From Nitrospinaceae bacterium (GTDB taxonomy: Bacteria; Nitrospinota; Nitrospinia; Nitrospinales; Nitrospinaceae), in assembly GCA_024644405.1 (NCBI GenBank), contig JAHELC010000039.1, forward strand, positions 62,001 to 126,000: a stretch of 64,000 nt of DNA. Reading direction: 5' to 3'. This document shows, one piece after another, positions 35,546 through 44,549 of this stretch. The translations under genes were made by a program, and so were the position numbers. Below the pieces are notes generated by a model. That model saw only the letters and a program-made list of their open reading frames with translations. It ran no database searches and had not been told where the DNA came from. The first letter of the stretch is position 1; each line of letters starts with the position of its first letter.

Positions 35546-37261
35546 GTGGTAAAAGCAGTTTTTGATTTTGACGACTCAATGGAAATGGAAGAGGAATTAA
35601 CGGCGGAAGAAAAATCAGCGCATGCGGAAATGGAGGCCTATTTCGACAAGAGCCTCAAAAATTTCCGGGAAGGCGAAATCATCATAGGCAAGGTGTTGGG
35701 GCTGTCCAAGGGATTGGTCACCGTCGACGTCGGCTTCAAATCCGAAGGCATGATCAGCCACAGCGAGTTCCCCGAAGCGGAAAAAGATCTGAGCGTGGGT
35801 GATGAAATTGAAGTCTTTCTCGAGCGCGTGGAAGACAACAACGGGATTGTCGTTCTGTCCAAGGAGAAAGCCAACAAGATCAAAATCTGGGAAAAGCTGG
35901 TCACCGCTTTCGAAGCGGAGGAAATCATCGAAGGCATCGTGGTCGCCAAAGCCAAAGGCGGCTTGACGGTCGATATCGGACTCAAGTCCTTCCTGCCCGG
36001 TTCGCAAATCGATCTGCGCCCGGTGCGCAACCTGGAAAAACTGATCGGCGAAAAGTTCCAGATGAAAATCATCAAGATGAACAAAAAACGCGGCAACATC
36101 GTGCTTTCGCGCCGGATCCTGCTCGAGGAAGAACGCAAACAGGCCCGCGCCGGTACTTTGACCAAGATGGAAGAAGGCAACCAGGTGGAAGGTATCGTCA
36201 AGAACATCACCGATTATGGAGTGTTCATCGACCTGGGCGGCATCGACGGCCTGCTTCACATCACCGACATGTCGTGGGGACGCGTCAACCATCCCTCTGA
36301 AATGTTCGCTATCGGCGACAAGGTGACGGTCATGGTCCTCAAATACGACAAGGAAAAAGAGCGCGTCTCCCTGGGCCTCAAACAAATCACCCCGGACCCG
36401 TGGGTGGACGTGGACAACAAATATCCGGTCAAAACCCGCATCTCCGGCAAAGTGGTGAGCATCACCGACTACGGCGCTTTCGTGGAACTGGAAAAAGGCA
36501 TCGAAGGCCTGGTGCATGTTTCCGAAATGTCATGGAGCCGCCATGTCAAACATCCCAGCAAAATGGTGAGCATCGGCGATACCGTGGAAGCGGTGGTGCT
36601 GACTCTGGACAAAGAGAAGAAACGGATTTCCCTGGGCATGAAACAGATCGAGCCCAACCCGTGGGACAGCATCGAGCAGAAATATCCCATCGGTACTGAG
36701 GTCGAAGGGCTGGTTCGCAACCTGACCGATTTCGGTGCTTTTATCGAGCTGGAAGACGGAGTGGACGGATTGATCCATATCTCCGATTTGTCCTGGAACA
36801 AGAAAATCAAGCATCCCTCTGAAGTACTCAAGAAGAAGGATAAAGTCACCGCCGCAGTGCTGAATATCGATAAGGAAGCCTGCCGCATTTCCCTGGGCAT
36901 CAAGCAACTTGAAGCCGATCCCTGGGAAAATATTCCCGACCAGTATCCTATTGGGAAAGAGGTCACCGGCACTATTATCAAGGTCACCGGATTCGGAGCC
37001 TTCGCGGAGTTCGACGACGGCCTGGAAGGCCTGATTCACGTGTCTCAACTGAGTTCCGAGAAAGTGACGCATCCGGAAAAAGTGGTCGCTGTAGGAGACG
37101 AAATCACGGCCAAGGTGATCAAGGTCGACACCACCAGCAAAAAGATCGGCCTCAGCATCAAGGCTTCGAAAGAGAACCTGGATCCTTCACAGATCGACCT
37201 GGAAGAGGTACAATTGGATATCCCTTCTGAGGACGAGGAGGAGACTAAAACCGAAGAATAA
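35546..37261 (+). CDS. rpsA: 30S ribosomal protein S1
   Basis: RNA-binding ribosomal protein of 571 residues with six S1 (OB-fold) repeats. Their starts are marked by G-x-V-x-x-I/L-x-x-x-G motifs, for example G-I-V-K-N-I-T-D-Y-G-V-F-I-D-L-G and G-L-V-R-N-L-T-D-F-G-A-F-I-E-L, with S-x-M/L-S-W between repeats. It helps mRNA bind the 30S subunit. The start codon is GTG with a strong AAGGAGAAGTAAC context. A highly acidic first 35 residues and an acidic tail (E-D-E-E-E-T-K-T-E-E) flank the repeats. sppA follows after 10 bp. Confidence 0.97.
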   Translation: MVKAVFDFDDSMEMEEELTAEEKSAHAEMEAYFDKSLKNFREGEIIIGKVLGLSKGLVTVDVGFKSEGMISHSEFPEAEKDLSVGDEIEVFLERVEDNNGIVVLSKEKANKIKIWEKLVTAFEAEEIIEGIVVAKAKGGLTVDIGLKSFLPGSQIDLRPVRNLEKLIGEKFQMKIIKMNKKRGNIVLSRRILLEEERKQARAGTLTKMEEGNQVEGIVKNITDYGVFIDLGGIDGLLHITDMSWGRVNHPSEMFAIGDKVTVMVLKYDKEKERVSLGLKQITPDPWVDVDNKYPVKTRISGKVVSITDYGAFVELEKGIEGLVHVSEMSWSRHVKHPSKMVSIGDTVEAVVLTLDKEKKRISLGMKQIEPNPWDSIEQKYPIGTEVEGLVRNLTDFGAFIELEDGVDGLIHISDLSWNKKIKHPSEVLKKKDKVTAAVLNIDKEACRISLGIKQLEADPWENIPDQYPIGKEVTGTIIKVTGFGAFAEFDDGLEGLIHVSQLSSEKVTHPEKVVAVGDEITAKVIKVDTTSKKIGLSIKASKENLDPSQIDLEEVQLDIPSEDEEETKTEE

Positions 37262-37271
37262 GAGGTTCTGA

Positions 37272-38186
37272 ATGCAACCCATACCACCCATAGAAAAACC
37301 GAAAAAATCGTTTGGCCGTACCTTGCTTTATTTCATATTAGGTCTGGTCGCCCTGGTGGTTTTATCCTCAGTATTCGGCCGTTATCTTTCGGACGGAGGA
37401 TTGGACGAGGGCAAGGAAAAGATCGCTTTGGTGGAAATCAGCGGACAGATTTTTGATTCGAGGGATATCGTTCGCCAGATTTCCAAATACCGCCGCGACA
37501 CTGATATCAAGGCCATCCTTTTGAGGATTGATTCCCCGGGAGGCGCCGTGGGTCCCTCGCAGGAAATCTATGACGAGGTCCTCAGGGTCCGGGCGGATAA
37601 CAAGAAAATCTACGCGTCCATGGGCAGTCTCGCCGCCTCCGGAGGCTATTACATCGCGGTTGCCGCCGACCGGATTTTTGCCAACCCCGGGACCCTGACC
37701 GGCAGTATCGGGGTGATCATGGCATTCGGCAACGCTGAAAAATTGATGGAAAAAATCGGGTTGGAACCGCAGGTGGTCAAAAGCGGCAAGTACAAGGATG
37801 TCGGCTCACCCGCCCGCAAAATGACTGCGGAAGAACGGATCTACCTGCAACGCGTGGTGAACGATGTCCACCAGCAGTTCATTGATGCCGTCGCTCAAGG
37901 CCGTAACATGACCCCCAAGGAAGCCCGGAAGCTGGCCGATGGCCGGGTATTTACCGGACGACAGGCCCTCAAGTTGAAGATGGTCGATGAAATGGGCGGG
38001 CTCGAAGACGTGATAGCCAAATTGGGGGAAGCGGCGGGCATCGAGGGCCGACCGAAAGTGGTCTGGGAAGAAACCCCCAAAGGCTTTATGGATTGGCTCA
38101 TGCAGGGTTCTCTCTCGAAAGAGTTCAAGACCCACTGGATGCCGTCGCAGTTTCCTTCCCTGCAATATCTTTGGTTGCCAGGTTAG
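37272..38186 (+). CDS. sppA: Signal peptide peptidase SppA (S49 family)
   Basis: Inner-membrane serine protease of 304 residues that degrades cleaved signal peptides. One N-terminal membrane anchor (about 16-36) is followed by the S49 protease domain. The catalytic serine is S123 in L-A-A-S-G-G-Y-Y and the probable general base is K175 in S-G-K-Y-K-D, 52 residues apart as in Bacillus SppA. The short single-domain form is the type seen in many non-enteric bacteria. It is coupled to rpsA and followed after 257 bp by an HU gene with its own promoter. Confidence 0.92.
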   Translation: MQPIPPIEKPKKSFGRTLLYFILGLVALVVLSSVFGRYLSDGGLDEGKEKIALVEISGQIFDSRDIVRQISKYRRDTDIKAILLRIDSPGGAVGPSQEIYDEVLRVRADNKKIYASMGSLAASGGYYIAVAADRIFANPGTLTGSIGVIMAFGNAEKLMEKIGLEPQVVKSGKYKDVGSPARKMTAEERIYLQRVVNDVHQQFIDAVAQGRNMTPKEARKLADGRVFTGRQALKLKMVDEMGGLEDVIAKLGEAAGIEGRPKVVWEETPKGFMDWLMQGSLSKEFKTHWMPSQFPSLQYLWLPG

Positions 38187-38381
38187 ACCATTTTTTTAAA
38201 ATAAAATCCCCTTGCCGATAAGTTTGCAGCTGAGTGGATAAGTTTGAAAGCCTCCGCCGTATTGTTCAGAGTTCCATAAACCTTAAAAATTCAAAAAATT
38301 ATGGCAGATCGCCGCCGATCCGGCCTCGCCTTGCCGCCTCCCAGCCAGCCATAATTTTGCTCTCATAAATCCTCAAAACGC

Positions 38382-38409
38382 TTGACTTGCATAGAGTTAA
38401 TGATATACT
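38382..38409 (+). promoter_or_regulatory. Sigma-70 promoter for the HU/IHF gene
   Basis: TTGACT and TATACT are separated by 16 bp, with five of six matches at each box. This is the best promoter match seen in the window, 34 bp upstream of the start codon. Confidence 0.7.
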
Positions 38410-38443
38410 CGCCCAAACTTTTCTAAGGGGGAGACTCACTTAA

Positions 38444-38746
38444 ATGACCAAAGCGGAATTGGTAGAAAAGGTCGCGGGGCAGATCAACCTGACCAAAAAG
38501 CAGACTGAGGTTGTGGTCAATACTGTCTTTCAAAGTATTACCGAGTCTCTGGCGCAGGGGAAGAAGGTTGAATTGAGGGGGTTTGGCAGTTTTCGAGTCC
38601 GAAGCAGAAACGCCCGCATCGGGAGGAACCCGAAATCCGGAGATCGGGTGGATGTCCCCGCCAAAAGGGTGCCCTTTTTCAAAGCGGGCAAGGAACTGCG
38701 GGAATTGGTGGACGGCGAACTGGAAATCTCCGCCGATGCCGAGTAA
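38444..38746 (+). CDS. HU/IHF family DNA-binding protein
   Basis: A 100-residue histone-like protein. It starts M-T-K-A-E-L-V-E-K-V and contains G-F-G-S-F-R-V (about 47-53), R-N-P-K-S-G-D, and the arm region ending V-P-F-F-K-A-G-K-E-L-R, the normal features of HU and IHF subunits. It bends and compacts DNA. IHF-beta type is possible from its position after rpsA/sppA, but sequence alone does not settle HU versus IHF. An AGGGGGAG Shine-Dalgarno and its own promoter are present. Confidence 0.93.
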   Translation: MTKAELVEKVAGQINLTKKQTEVVVNTVFQSITESLAQGKKVELRGFGSFRVRSRNARIGRNPKSGDRVDVPAKRVPFFKAGKELRELVDGELEISADAE

Positions 38747-38803
38747 AACCCTTTTCAAATAAAGGTTTTTCTCGGTTTTTCCGGACATTCCGAAGCGCCA
38801 GAC

Positions 38804-38829
38804 AAGCAGGGTTTCCCCTGCTTTTTTTA
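38804..38829 (+). terminator. Rho-independent terminator after the HU gene
   Basis: AAGCAGGG and CCCTGCTT pair perfectly around a TTTC loop, followed by a run of seven T. It is located between the HU gene and aroC. Confidence 0.8.
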
Positions 38830-38920
38830 TTTCCGGACCCATTCATAACCGGTTGATTCTATTCCCTTCCCGCCGGTTGGTGAACGTCTTCGTTTACATT
38901 CCTTAAATCAAAATATCGTC

Positions 38921-39988
38921 ATGCCCGGCAACTCATTTGGACAATTATTCAGAATCACCACCTGGGGCGAATCGCATGGCCCCGGCATCGGTGTCGTGGT
39001 GGACGGCTGTCCCGCCGGTCTGCCGCTGTCCGAAAAAGATATTCAAATCGAACTCGACCGCCGCCGCACGGGGCAGAGCAAAGTCACCACCACCCGCAAG
39101 GAGCCGGACCAAATTCGATTCCTGTCCGGAATCTTCAACGGCAAAACCACCGGCACCCCGCTGGCGATGATGGTGGAAAACAGTGACGCCGATTCCTCCA
39201 AATACGAATTGATCAAACACCTGTACCGCCCCGGTCACGCCGATTTCACTTATGACCAGAAATACGGCTTCCGCGACTATCGCGGGGGCGGACGCTCCAG
39301 TGCGCGCGAAACTGTGGGCCGTGTGGCCGCCGGGGCCGTCGCCAAAAAGCTTCTGGCCCGGCACAAAATCAAAATCTTCGCCTTCACGCGGCAGATCGGC
39401 GAACTCGTCGCGCAAACTTTCAGCCAAAAAGAAATTGAAAAAAACATCGTCCGCTGTCCGGATAAAAAAGTGGCGGAGCAGATGGTGGAAGCCATCATGC
39501 AGGCCAGGAAGGAAGGCGATTCGCTGGGCGGCGTGATCGAAGTGGTGGCGCAGGGGGTTCCGCCCGGACTCGGCGAACCGGTGTTCGACCGGCTGGACGC
39601 GGACCTCGCCAAGGCCCTGATGTGCCTGCCCGCCGTCAAGGGTGTGGAAGTCGGCATCGGCTTCGATGCCGCGCGACTGAAAGGCTCGGAATGCAACGAC
39701 GTCTTCATCGCCAAAGGCAACAAGATCACCACGAAAACCAACAATGCCGGCGGCATCCTCGGCGGCATTTCGAACGGCAACGATATCGTGGTGCGTATGG
39801 TGGTGAAACCCACCTCCTCCATCAATCGCGAACAGGACACCGTCACCCAGAAAGGCAAGAAAGCCCGGATCCGGGTCGAAGGTCGACACGATCCCTGTGT
39901 CGCGCCCCGGGCCGTGCCCATGGCCGAAGCCATGGTGGCGCTGGTTTTGATCGATCACCTGCTCCGCCACCAGACCTCCCGTCTCTGA
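38921..39988 (+). CDS. aroC: Chorismate synthase
   Basis: Final enzyme of the shikimate pathway, which makes chorismate using reduced FMN. The 355-residue protein has the three family signatures: [11 protein letters not shown] near residue 17, [10 protein letters not shown] at about 125, and [12 protein letters not shown] near 324. It provides the chorismate used by PheA and supplies TyrA indirectly, although it lies in a separate transcription unit after the HU terminator. Confidence 0.96.
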   Translation: MPGNSFGQLFRITTWGESHGPGIGVVVDGCPAGLPLSEKDIQIELDRRRTGQSKVTTTRKEPDQIRFLSGIFNGKTTGTPLAMMVENSDADSSKYELIKHLYRPGHADFTYDQKYGFRDYRGGGRSSARETVGRVAAGAVAKKLLARHKIKIFAFTRQIGELVAQTFSQKEIEKNIVRCPDKKVAEQMVEAIMQARKEGDSLGGVIEVVAQGVPPGLGEPVFDRLDADLAKALMCLPAVKGVEVGIGFDAARLKGSECNDVFIAKGNKITTKTNNAGGILGGISNGNDIVVRMVVKPTSSINREQDTVTQKGKKARIRVEGRHDPCVAPRAVPMAEAMVALVLIDHLLRHQTSRL

Positions 39989-40027
39989 CCAAAAACCTCT
40001 TCACCACAGAGGGCACAGAGAAAAAAA

Positions 40028-40082
40028 GTAGTTGCCCCATTCACGGGGCGCTTTTAAAGGGCTCGATAAATCGAGCAACTAC
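40028..40082. repeat. Inverted-repeat element GTAGTTG...CAACTAC
   Basis: A 55-bp element with 7-bp terminal inverted repeats. Inside are two small hairpins (GCCCC/GGGGC and CTCGAT/ATCGAG). It is adjacent to the next palindrome. Confidence 0.6.
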
Positions 40083-40086
40083 AAAA

Positions 40087-40207
40087 CAGGAAAACCCAGA
40101 TTCTTTCCTTCGGCAGGCTCAGGACAGGCTTGCCAAGCCTCCTCAGAATGACAATAATTATCAATTGTCATTCTGAGCGTCAGCGAAGGATCCAGGTTTT
40201 TTCCTGT
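40087..40207. repeat. Long palindromic element (MITE-like)
   Basis: The centre CTCAGAATGACAAT and ATTGTCATTCTGAG is a perfect 14-bp inverted repeat around an 8-base loop. Outer arms CAGGAAAA and TTTTTTCCTG, with TTCCTTCG and CGAAGGA inside, extend the palindrome to about 120 bp. No transposase is encoded. The core is related to 32306-32378 and to fragments near 49670. Confidence 0.65.
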
Positions 40208-40228
40208 TATTCGATCCTTCGGGGAGTT

Positions 40229-40262
40229 GGTGTTCATCACCGATTTGGGAGGACCTGTCTAA
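40229..40262. repeat. Dispersed repeat ending GGACCTGTCT
   Basis: A segment with GTGTTCATCACC, GATTTGGGAGGACCTGTCT. It is closely related to 49724-49760. Confidence 0.5.
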
Positions 40263-40298
40263 ATCATTTTGCCTTAGAATTCTGTTGTACAATAAGCC

Positions 40299-41114
40299 AT
40301 GTCATCCAATATCAAAGTAGGTTTTGTCCAGAGTAATCCCGAATTCGGTGCCGTGAAAACGAACCGTATCCATACACAAAAACTCTGGGGAGAACACAAG
40401 GCCGACCTGCTGGTCCTCCCGGAGTTGTTCAATACCGGTTACCAGTTTAAATCCCCGGAAGAAGCGCGGAAGCTCTCCGAACCCATCCCCGACGGACCCA
40501 CCACCCGGTTTCTGATCGACTGGTCCCGAAATTCAGGGATGACAATTGTCGCCGGCCTGGCGGAACGGGAGGGCGAGATTCTCTACAATTCAGCAGTGAT
40601 CGTCAGCCCGAAAGGCTACATCGGAAAATTCCGGAAGGCGCACATTTTCGATACCGAAACCGATTTCTTTCAACCGGGGGATCTGCCGTTTACGGTGTTC
40701 GATGCCGGGTTCGCGAAGATCGGGATCATGATCTGCTTCGACTGGCGGTTCCCGGAAACAGCGCGCACGCTGGCCCTGCAGGGGGCGGATATCATCGCCC
40801 ACCCGGCCAACCTGGTGCTCCCGCATTGCCCGCAGGCGATGATCACCCGGTGCCTGGAAAACCGGGTGTACGCCGTGACCGCCGACCGTGTGGGCACTGA
40901 GCAACGCATCCCCGGCGAGGCCCTGAAATTTATCGGCCAAAGCCAGGGGGTCGACCCGGACGGCACGGTTCTGGTCCGCGCCTCCGAGGACCGGGAGGAA
41001 GCCCAGGTGGTGGAAATCGACCTCGAAAAGGCCCGAAACAAACGGATCAACGGCCACAACGACCTGTTTGCCGACCGGCGGGAAGACCTTTACAGAACCA
41101 GCGGGAAAGGTTAA
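40299..41114 (+). CDS. Carbon-nitrogen hydrolase (nitrilase superfamily)
   Basis: A 271-residue amidase-type enzyme of the nitrilase fold. The Glu-Lys-Cys triad is E42 (V-L-P-E-L-F), K113 (F-R-K-A-H-I) and C146 (I-M-I-C-F-D-W). Family members hydrolyse small amides such as omega-amidase or N-carbamoyl substrates. The exact substrate is unknown; the P-E-L-F-N-T-G-Y and D-T-E-T-D-F-F-Q-P-G segments are common to the predicted-amidohydrolase branch. It is monocistronic with a terminator-like hairpin 32 bp downstream. Confidence 0.85.
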   Translation: MSSNIKVGFVQSNPEFGAVKTNRIHTQKLWGEHKADLLVLPELFNTGYQFKSPEEARKLSEPIPDGPTTRFLIDWSRNSGMTIVAGLAEREGEILYNSAVIVSPKGYIGKFRKAHIFDTETDFFQPGDLPFTVFDAGFAKIGIMICFDWRFPETARTLALQGADIIAHPANLVLPHCPQAMITRCLENRVYAVTADRVGTEQRIPGEALKFIGQSQGVDPDGTVLVRASEDREEAQVVEIDLEKARNKRINGHNDLFADRREDLYRTSGKG

Positions 41115-41146
41115 GATAACCCTCTTCAATCCTATTAAAAATATCC

Positions 41147-41180
41147 GTCCGGCAAAGTCAGTCCGCCGGGCGTTTTGTTA
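41147..41180 (+). terminator. Predicted terminator after the nitrilase gene
   Basis: GTCCGGC and GCCGGGC form a 7-bp stem with one G-T pair around an 11-base loop, followed by GTTTTGTT. Confidence 0.5.
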
Positions 41181-41197
41181 TTGCAAGTGAGACGATC

Positions 41198-41623
41198 ATG
41201 GAAAAACCCAAATCACGTTTTATCAAAACCGACGACAACACCATTTACGATTCGCTGACCAGCCTCATGTGGATGGCTCACGATTCCCGCCTGGATCTGG
41301 ACAAGGAATTGTCCTGGGATGAAGCCCAAGAATACGCCAGGGAAATGAACGAAAAAAAATTCGCAGGGCATTCAGACTGGCGTCTGCCAACCATCCACGA
41401 AGCGTCTTCCCTTTACGACGAGGAAAAACTGAACAAGGATTTCAAGGGGGGAGATATCAAGACGGATTCGGTGTTTCCACCGGGAGCGGGCAACTGTTCC
41501 TGGACCAGTGAAGAACGCGGCACCGAAGCCCAGATCGTGTTTTATCTCAACGGTTGCCCCTACTGGTACGACAAGAACGATAAAACCATTTCCCACGCCG
41601 TCCGCCTCGTCCGACGGGGATAA
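41198..41623 (+). CDS. DUF1566 (Lcl C-terminal-like) domain protein
   Basis: A 141-residue protein made of one DUF1566 domain, related to C-type-lectin-like folds. Landmarks are D-S-L-T-S-L-M-W-M near residue 26, W-D-E-A-Q-E-Y-A, the conserved D-W-R-L-P-T-I-H-E (about residues 65-73), W-T-S-E-E-R and the terminal H-A-V-R-L-V-R-R-G. There is no signal peptide. Such domains are often in secreted or cell-surface proteins; here the role is unknown. Confidence 0.82.
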   Translation: MEKPKSRFIKTDDNTIYDSLTSLMWMAHDSRLDLDKELSWDEAQEYAREMNEKKFAGHSDWRLPTIHEASSLYDEEKLNKDFKGGDIKTDSVFPPGAGNCSWTSEERGTEAQIVFYLNGCPYWYDKNDKTISHAVRLVRRG

Positions 41624-41653
41624 TGGAATTCAGGCAGTCCGGTAGGGAAGCCG

Positions 41654-42895
41654 TCAATCTTTCAGTCCCCGCTGGACCAGTTTGCCAATGGTCAGCCCCT
41701 GCACGAGGATGGAAAACACGACCACCACATAGGTCATCATCAATATCAGTTCGCGTTCGGCCGAAGGGGGCAGGGAGAGCGCCAGCGCCACGGAAATTCC
41801 GCCCCGCAACCCGCCCCAGGTCAATACCTTGATGGCGTTCGGACTGAACTCGCGTTTGAATTTCCTCAGCCAGATGGGCAGGCATACTCCGATGAACCGG
41901 GCCAACAGGACGACGGGGATCGCGATCAAACCCGCCTTGAAACTGGACAGGTCGAACGTCACGATCAGCAGTTCGAATCCCAGCAAGACAAATAAAATCC
42001 CATTCAAAATTTCATCCACTAATTCCCAGAACAGGTCGACATGCTCGATGGTTTTCTCGGACATGGCCAGGGCGCGGCCGTGGTTGCCGATCAGCAGGCC
42101 CGCCGCCACTGCCGCAATCGGTGCTGAGATGTGCAGCGCCTCCGCGGCAGCATAACTGGCAAACACCAGCGCCAGGGTGATCAAGATCTCGACCTGATAA
42201 TTATCCACCGTGCGCAACAGACGGTACGCCCCGTAACCCGCCGCCAGACCGAACAACGCGCCGCCCACTGCCTCTTTGAAAAACAACAATGTGATGGAAA
42301 GAACCGACGGCTCGTTGTGTCCGGTGGCAATATCCAGGATCACGATAAAAATCACCACCGCCACGCCGTCGTTGAACAACGACTCGCCGGCGATTTTCGT
42401 TTCCAAAGCCTTGGGAGCGCCGACGTTTTTTAAAATGGCGAGGACCGCAATGGGATCGGTTGGCGAAATCAACGCCCCGAACAACAGACAATAGATAAAA
42501 GGAATGCCGATGCCCAGCCAGTCCAATACAAAGTACATCAATCCGCTGACAATCGTCGTCGACAACACCACGCCGACAGAAGCCAGCAAAGTGATGATCC
42601 ATTTCTGCTTCGCCAGGTCTTCGAGATTGATATGCAGGGAGCCGGCAAACAACAGGGCCCCCAGAATCCCGTGCAGAACCAGTTGGTTGAAGTCGATGGA
42701 TTCCAATATCGCCCGGGCGGAGTCCTCCAGCCCGGGAAGCCATTTCAATTCCCCCAGCGCCAGCAGGATCATCGAAAACACGAGGGCGATGGCCATCAAC
42801 CCGATACTGGTGGGAAATTTGAGGAAGCGATGGTTGAGGTAACTGAACCCGGCGGTGACGAACATCAGCCAGGCTATGAGATCGAGAGTGGTCAT
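41654..42895 (-). CDS. Na+/H+ antiporter, CPA1 family (NhaP-like)
   Basis: Polytopic cation/proton antiporter of 413 residues with about twelve hydrophobic helices. The CPA1 core is visible in F-G-A-L-I-S-P-T-D-P-I-A-V (about residues 135-147) and E-S-L-F-N-D-G-V-A-V-V (about 169-179), where the N-D pair is the ion-binding motif. W-G-G-L-R-G-G-I-S-V-A-L lies near the C-terminal end. There is no long cytoplasmic tail. It should export Na+ (or K+) in exchange for protons, as suits a marine organism. Confidence 0.92.
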   Translation of the reverse strand: MTTLDLIAWLMFVTAGFSYLNHRFLKFPTSIGLMAIALVFSMILLALGELKWLPGLEDSARAILESIDFNQLVLHGILGALLFAGSLHINLEDLAKQKWIITLLASVGVVLSTTIVSGLMYFVLDWLGIGIPFIYCLLFGALISPTDPIAVLAILKNVGAPKALETKIAGESLFNDGVAVVIFIVILDIATGHNEPSVLSITLLFFKEAVGGALFGLAAGYGAYRLLRTVDNYQVEILITLALVFASYAAAEALHISAPIAAVAAGLLIGNHGRALAMSEKTIEHVDLFWELVDEILNGILFVLLGFELLIVTFDLSSFKAGLIAIPVVLLARFIGVCLPIWLRKFKREFSPNAIKVLTWGGLRGGISVALALSLPPSAERELILMMTYVVVVFSILVQGLTIGKLVQRGLKD

Positions 42896-43123
42896 CCGGT
42901 TATTTCAAGAGAGTGGGGTTGGGGAGCCTGAAAACATCGGTTCTAAAATAGATTTACAGTTCCATCATACCAAGCGATTCGATGTTGTCATCCAAAAAGG
43001 CGAGGAGGTCTCACTCTTAATCCAGGATGTGTCGGGAATACAGGTGTAATCGGATTGACCCCTGAAGCATAACCGTTACACTACTTATAGGGAATTGATC
43101 CCACTTTAATAGGACGAGCGATT
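42896..43123. other. Gap between the divergent antiporter and LolA-like genes
   Basis: A frame running out of the antiporter start region to 43049 reads R-F-D-V-V-I-Q-K-G-E-E-V and may be a decayed gene end, but no start or ribosome site supports it. Nothing else recognisable was seen. Confidence 0.35.
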
Positions 43124-43756
43124 ATGAAATGGCGAGTGATCTTCCTGACGGGCGTGTTGCTCAGTGTCGGTGCCTACTATGTTCTGAATCTGGAAGACCC
43201 GAAAATGACGCATATTGTTTTCCGGATCGCAGATTCCAAAGTCGGGAACATGTATTTCCGGCCGGAGACCAAGAAATTATGGCTGGTGGGCAATACCCAC
43301 ATGCGAATGGAGGAGGAATTGGACCCGGAGGCCAATACCCACAATCTCCATATTGTTGTGGAACCGGACATGTACCGGATCAACCGGATCGACAATACCG
43401 CCCAGCATAGGATCGATTCGGACCCTTCCAGCCAGATCCATGTCCCCGTCCTGACCCCCAATTTCCGTCAGGGATATCATGAACTGGAATTTGGGAGAGA
43501 GTTGGAATTTTTCAAGGAAAGAAATGCCCACCAAAGAGCACTGACCCGGGGAGGAACCCATCATTATCAGGAATTCATACTGAAAAAGGGAAACACCGTA
43601 CTCACTCTTCTTATCGATGAGTCCACCGGGAATCCATTTGAAATTTCTTTTAAGCGAGGCAAGGACTTTCTGGTCATCCAGTACGATACCTACGAATCCG
43701 GCCTGGAACCGGACTTGAAACTCTTCGAGGTTCCCGCCGACGTGAAGATCACCTGA
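43124..43756 (+). CDS. Secreted or membrane-anchored protein, LolA-like C-terminus
   Basis: A 210-residue protein with an N-terminal hydrophobic anchor or signal (V-I-F-L-T-G-V-L-L-S-V-G-A-Y-Y-V-L). The rest is rich in beta-strand patterns. The ending, with G-N-P-F-E-I-S-F, F-L-V-I-Q-Y-D-T-Y-E-S-G and L-K-L-F-E-V-P-A-D-V, resembles the last strands of LolA/outer-membrane lipoprotein-sorting proteins. No lipobox cysteine is present. It probably acts in the periplasm, possibly binding lipid, but this rests on weak similarity. Confidence 0.6.
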   Translation: MKWRVIFLTGVLLSVGAYYVLNLEDPKMTHIVFRIADSKVGNMYFRPETKKLWLVGNTHMRMEEELDPEANTHNLHIVVEPDMYRINRIDNTAQHRIDSDPSSQIHVPVLTPNFRQGYHELEFGRELEFFKERNAHQRALTRGGTHHYQEFILKKGNTVLTLLIDESTGNPFEISFKRGKDFLVIQYDTYESGLEPDLKLFEVPADVKIT

Positions 43757-43843
43757 ACGATACGTCCATCCGCGCCCTTCAAACCACAAACAGTCAAGCT
43801 GTCAATTCCTATGCCCTTGTTCCCCTGGCGGGTGAGGCACACT

Positions 43844-44398
43844 TCACTCTTGTACTTTCTTCGCGTTTTTGGGACGGCTCCCGAAGTAAGGCACGGTTTC
43901 ATCCTGCACCGAAAATTTGCGGTACAGGGCGTGAAACTCCTCATCGCCCAACGCAGGATCCATCAACTGCCTGACCTGCTCCTCCGTCACCAACTGCTGG
44001 GACGGCTCATCAAATGTCGTGGTGCCGATACCGATCCAGTGCGTGTGCAGAAACGTCTGGTTGACGAGGCTCTCGATACCGCTGGTGTACTTCAGCGCCG
44101 TGGCCATCACGTGCCGGGCAATATACGCCGGAACGCACCGCCCGATGCCGATCACCTTGGCGGTCTGTCCCATGGGAAACGGGCGGATCGCTGTGCGGGT
44201 GTGACCCATTTCCTTAAACTCCTTGATGATCGCCCGCTTCTGCCGCTTGAACTTTTTCGAGATATACCCCTCGACCTTGACCCCCTTCGTCTCCAGCGGC
44301 GCGCAGGGCTTGGGCGCTTCCGCCGCCTGCGCGGTCCCGGCCATCCATAACATCAGGCCGACGGTCATCGCTCTCTTTAATCCAAAATGATACGTCAC
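43844..44398 (-). CDS. Secreted protein of unknown function
   Basis: A 184-residue protein with a signal peptide (L-K-R-A-M-T-V-G-L-M-L-W-M-A-G-T, cleavage after A-Q-A). I chose the GTG at 44398, which has AAAGGAAA about 8 bases upstream and gives a normal signal peptide; the frame is open to 44431. The mature part is basic, with G-Y-I-S-K-K-F-K-R-Q-K-R-A-I and I-G-I-G-R-C-V-P-A-Y-I-A. Two cysteines could form a disulphide. No family was recognised. It is isolated and precedes a GC-rich gap. Confidence 0.6.
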   Translation of the reverse strand: MTYHFGLKRAMTVGLMLWMAGTAQAAEAPKPCAPLETKGVKVEGYISKKFKRQKRAIIKEFKEMGHTRTAIRPFPMGQTAKVIGIGRCVPAYIARHVMATALKYTSGIESLVNQTFLHTHWIGIGTTTFDEPSQQLVTEEQVRQLMDPALGDEEFHALYRKFSVQDETVPYFGSRPKNAKKVQE

Positions 44399-44432
44399 TA
44401 GGTTTCCTTTCCTGGCTCTCTCTATCCGCACT

Positions 44433-44492
44433 CGGCGCTCCGAGCCGCTCCCGGCGCTTTGGATTCGCTCCCGGCGTTCCGGGCCCCAACCG
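44433..44492. repeat. Short tandem GC-rich repeat
   Basis: Units of the form CGCTCCCGGCGYTYYGG recur, for example CGCTCCCGGCGCTTTGG and CGCTCCCGGCGTTCCGG, upstream of the secreted-protein gene. Confidence 0.45.
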
Positions 44493-44549
44493 GGTCTGCC
44501 TGCGGGTTATGGTACAATACGGGTAAATGAGGGGCTTTATGTACCGAAC

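Larger units (their letters stand above)
39989..40298. other. Repeat-filled intergenic region after aroC
   Basis: This 310-bp gap holds no gene. It consists almost entirely of three repeat elements (40028-40082, 40087-40207 and 40229-40262), listed separately. Confidence 0.6.

Noticed and set aside
38945-39970. Long minus-strand open frame antisense to aroC
   Set aside because: Its His/Gly-rich product is the typical mirror of a GC-rich gene; aroC has all family signatures.
40028-40262. Possible CRISPR array or integron attachment sites
   Set aside because: The repeats are palindromes of different types with no regular spacers, and no cas or integrase gene is nearby.
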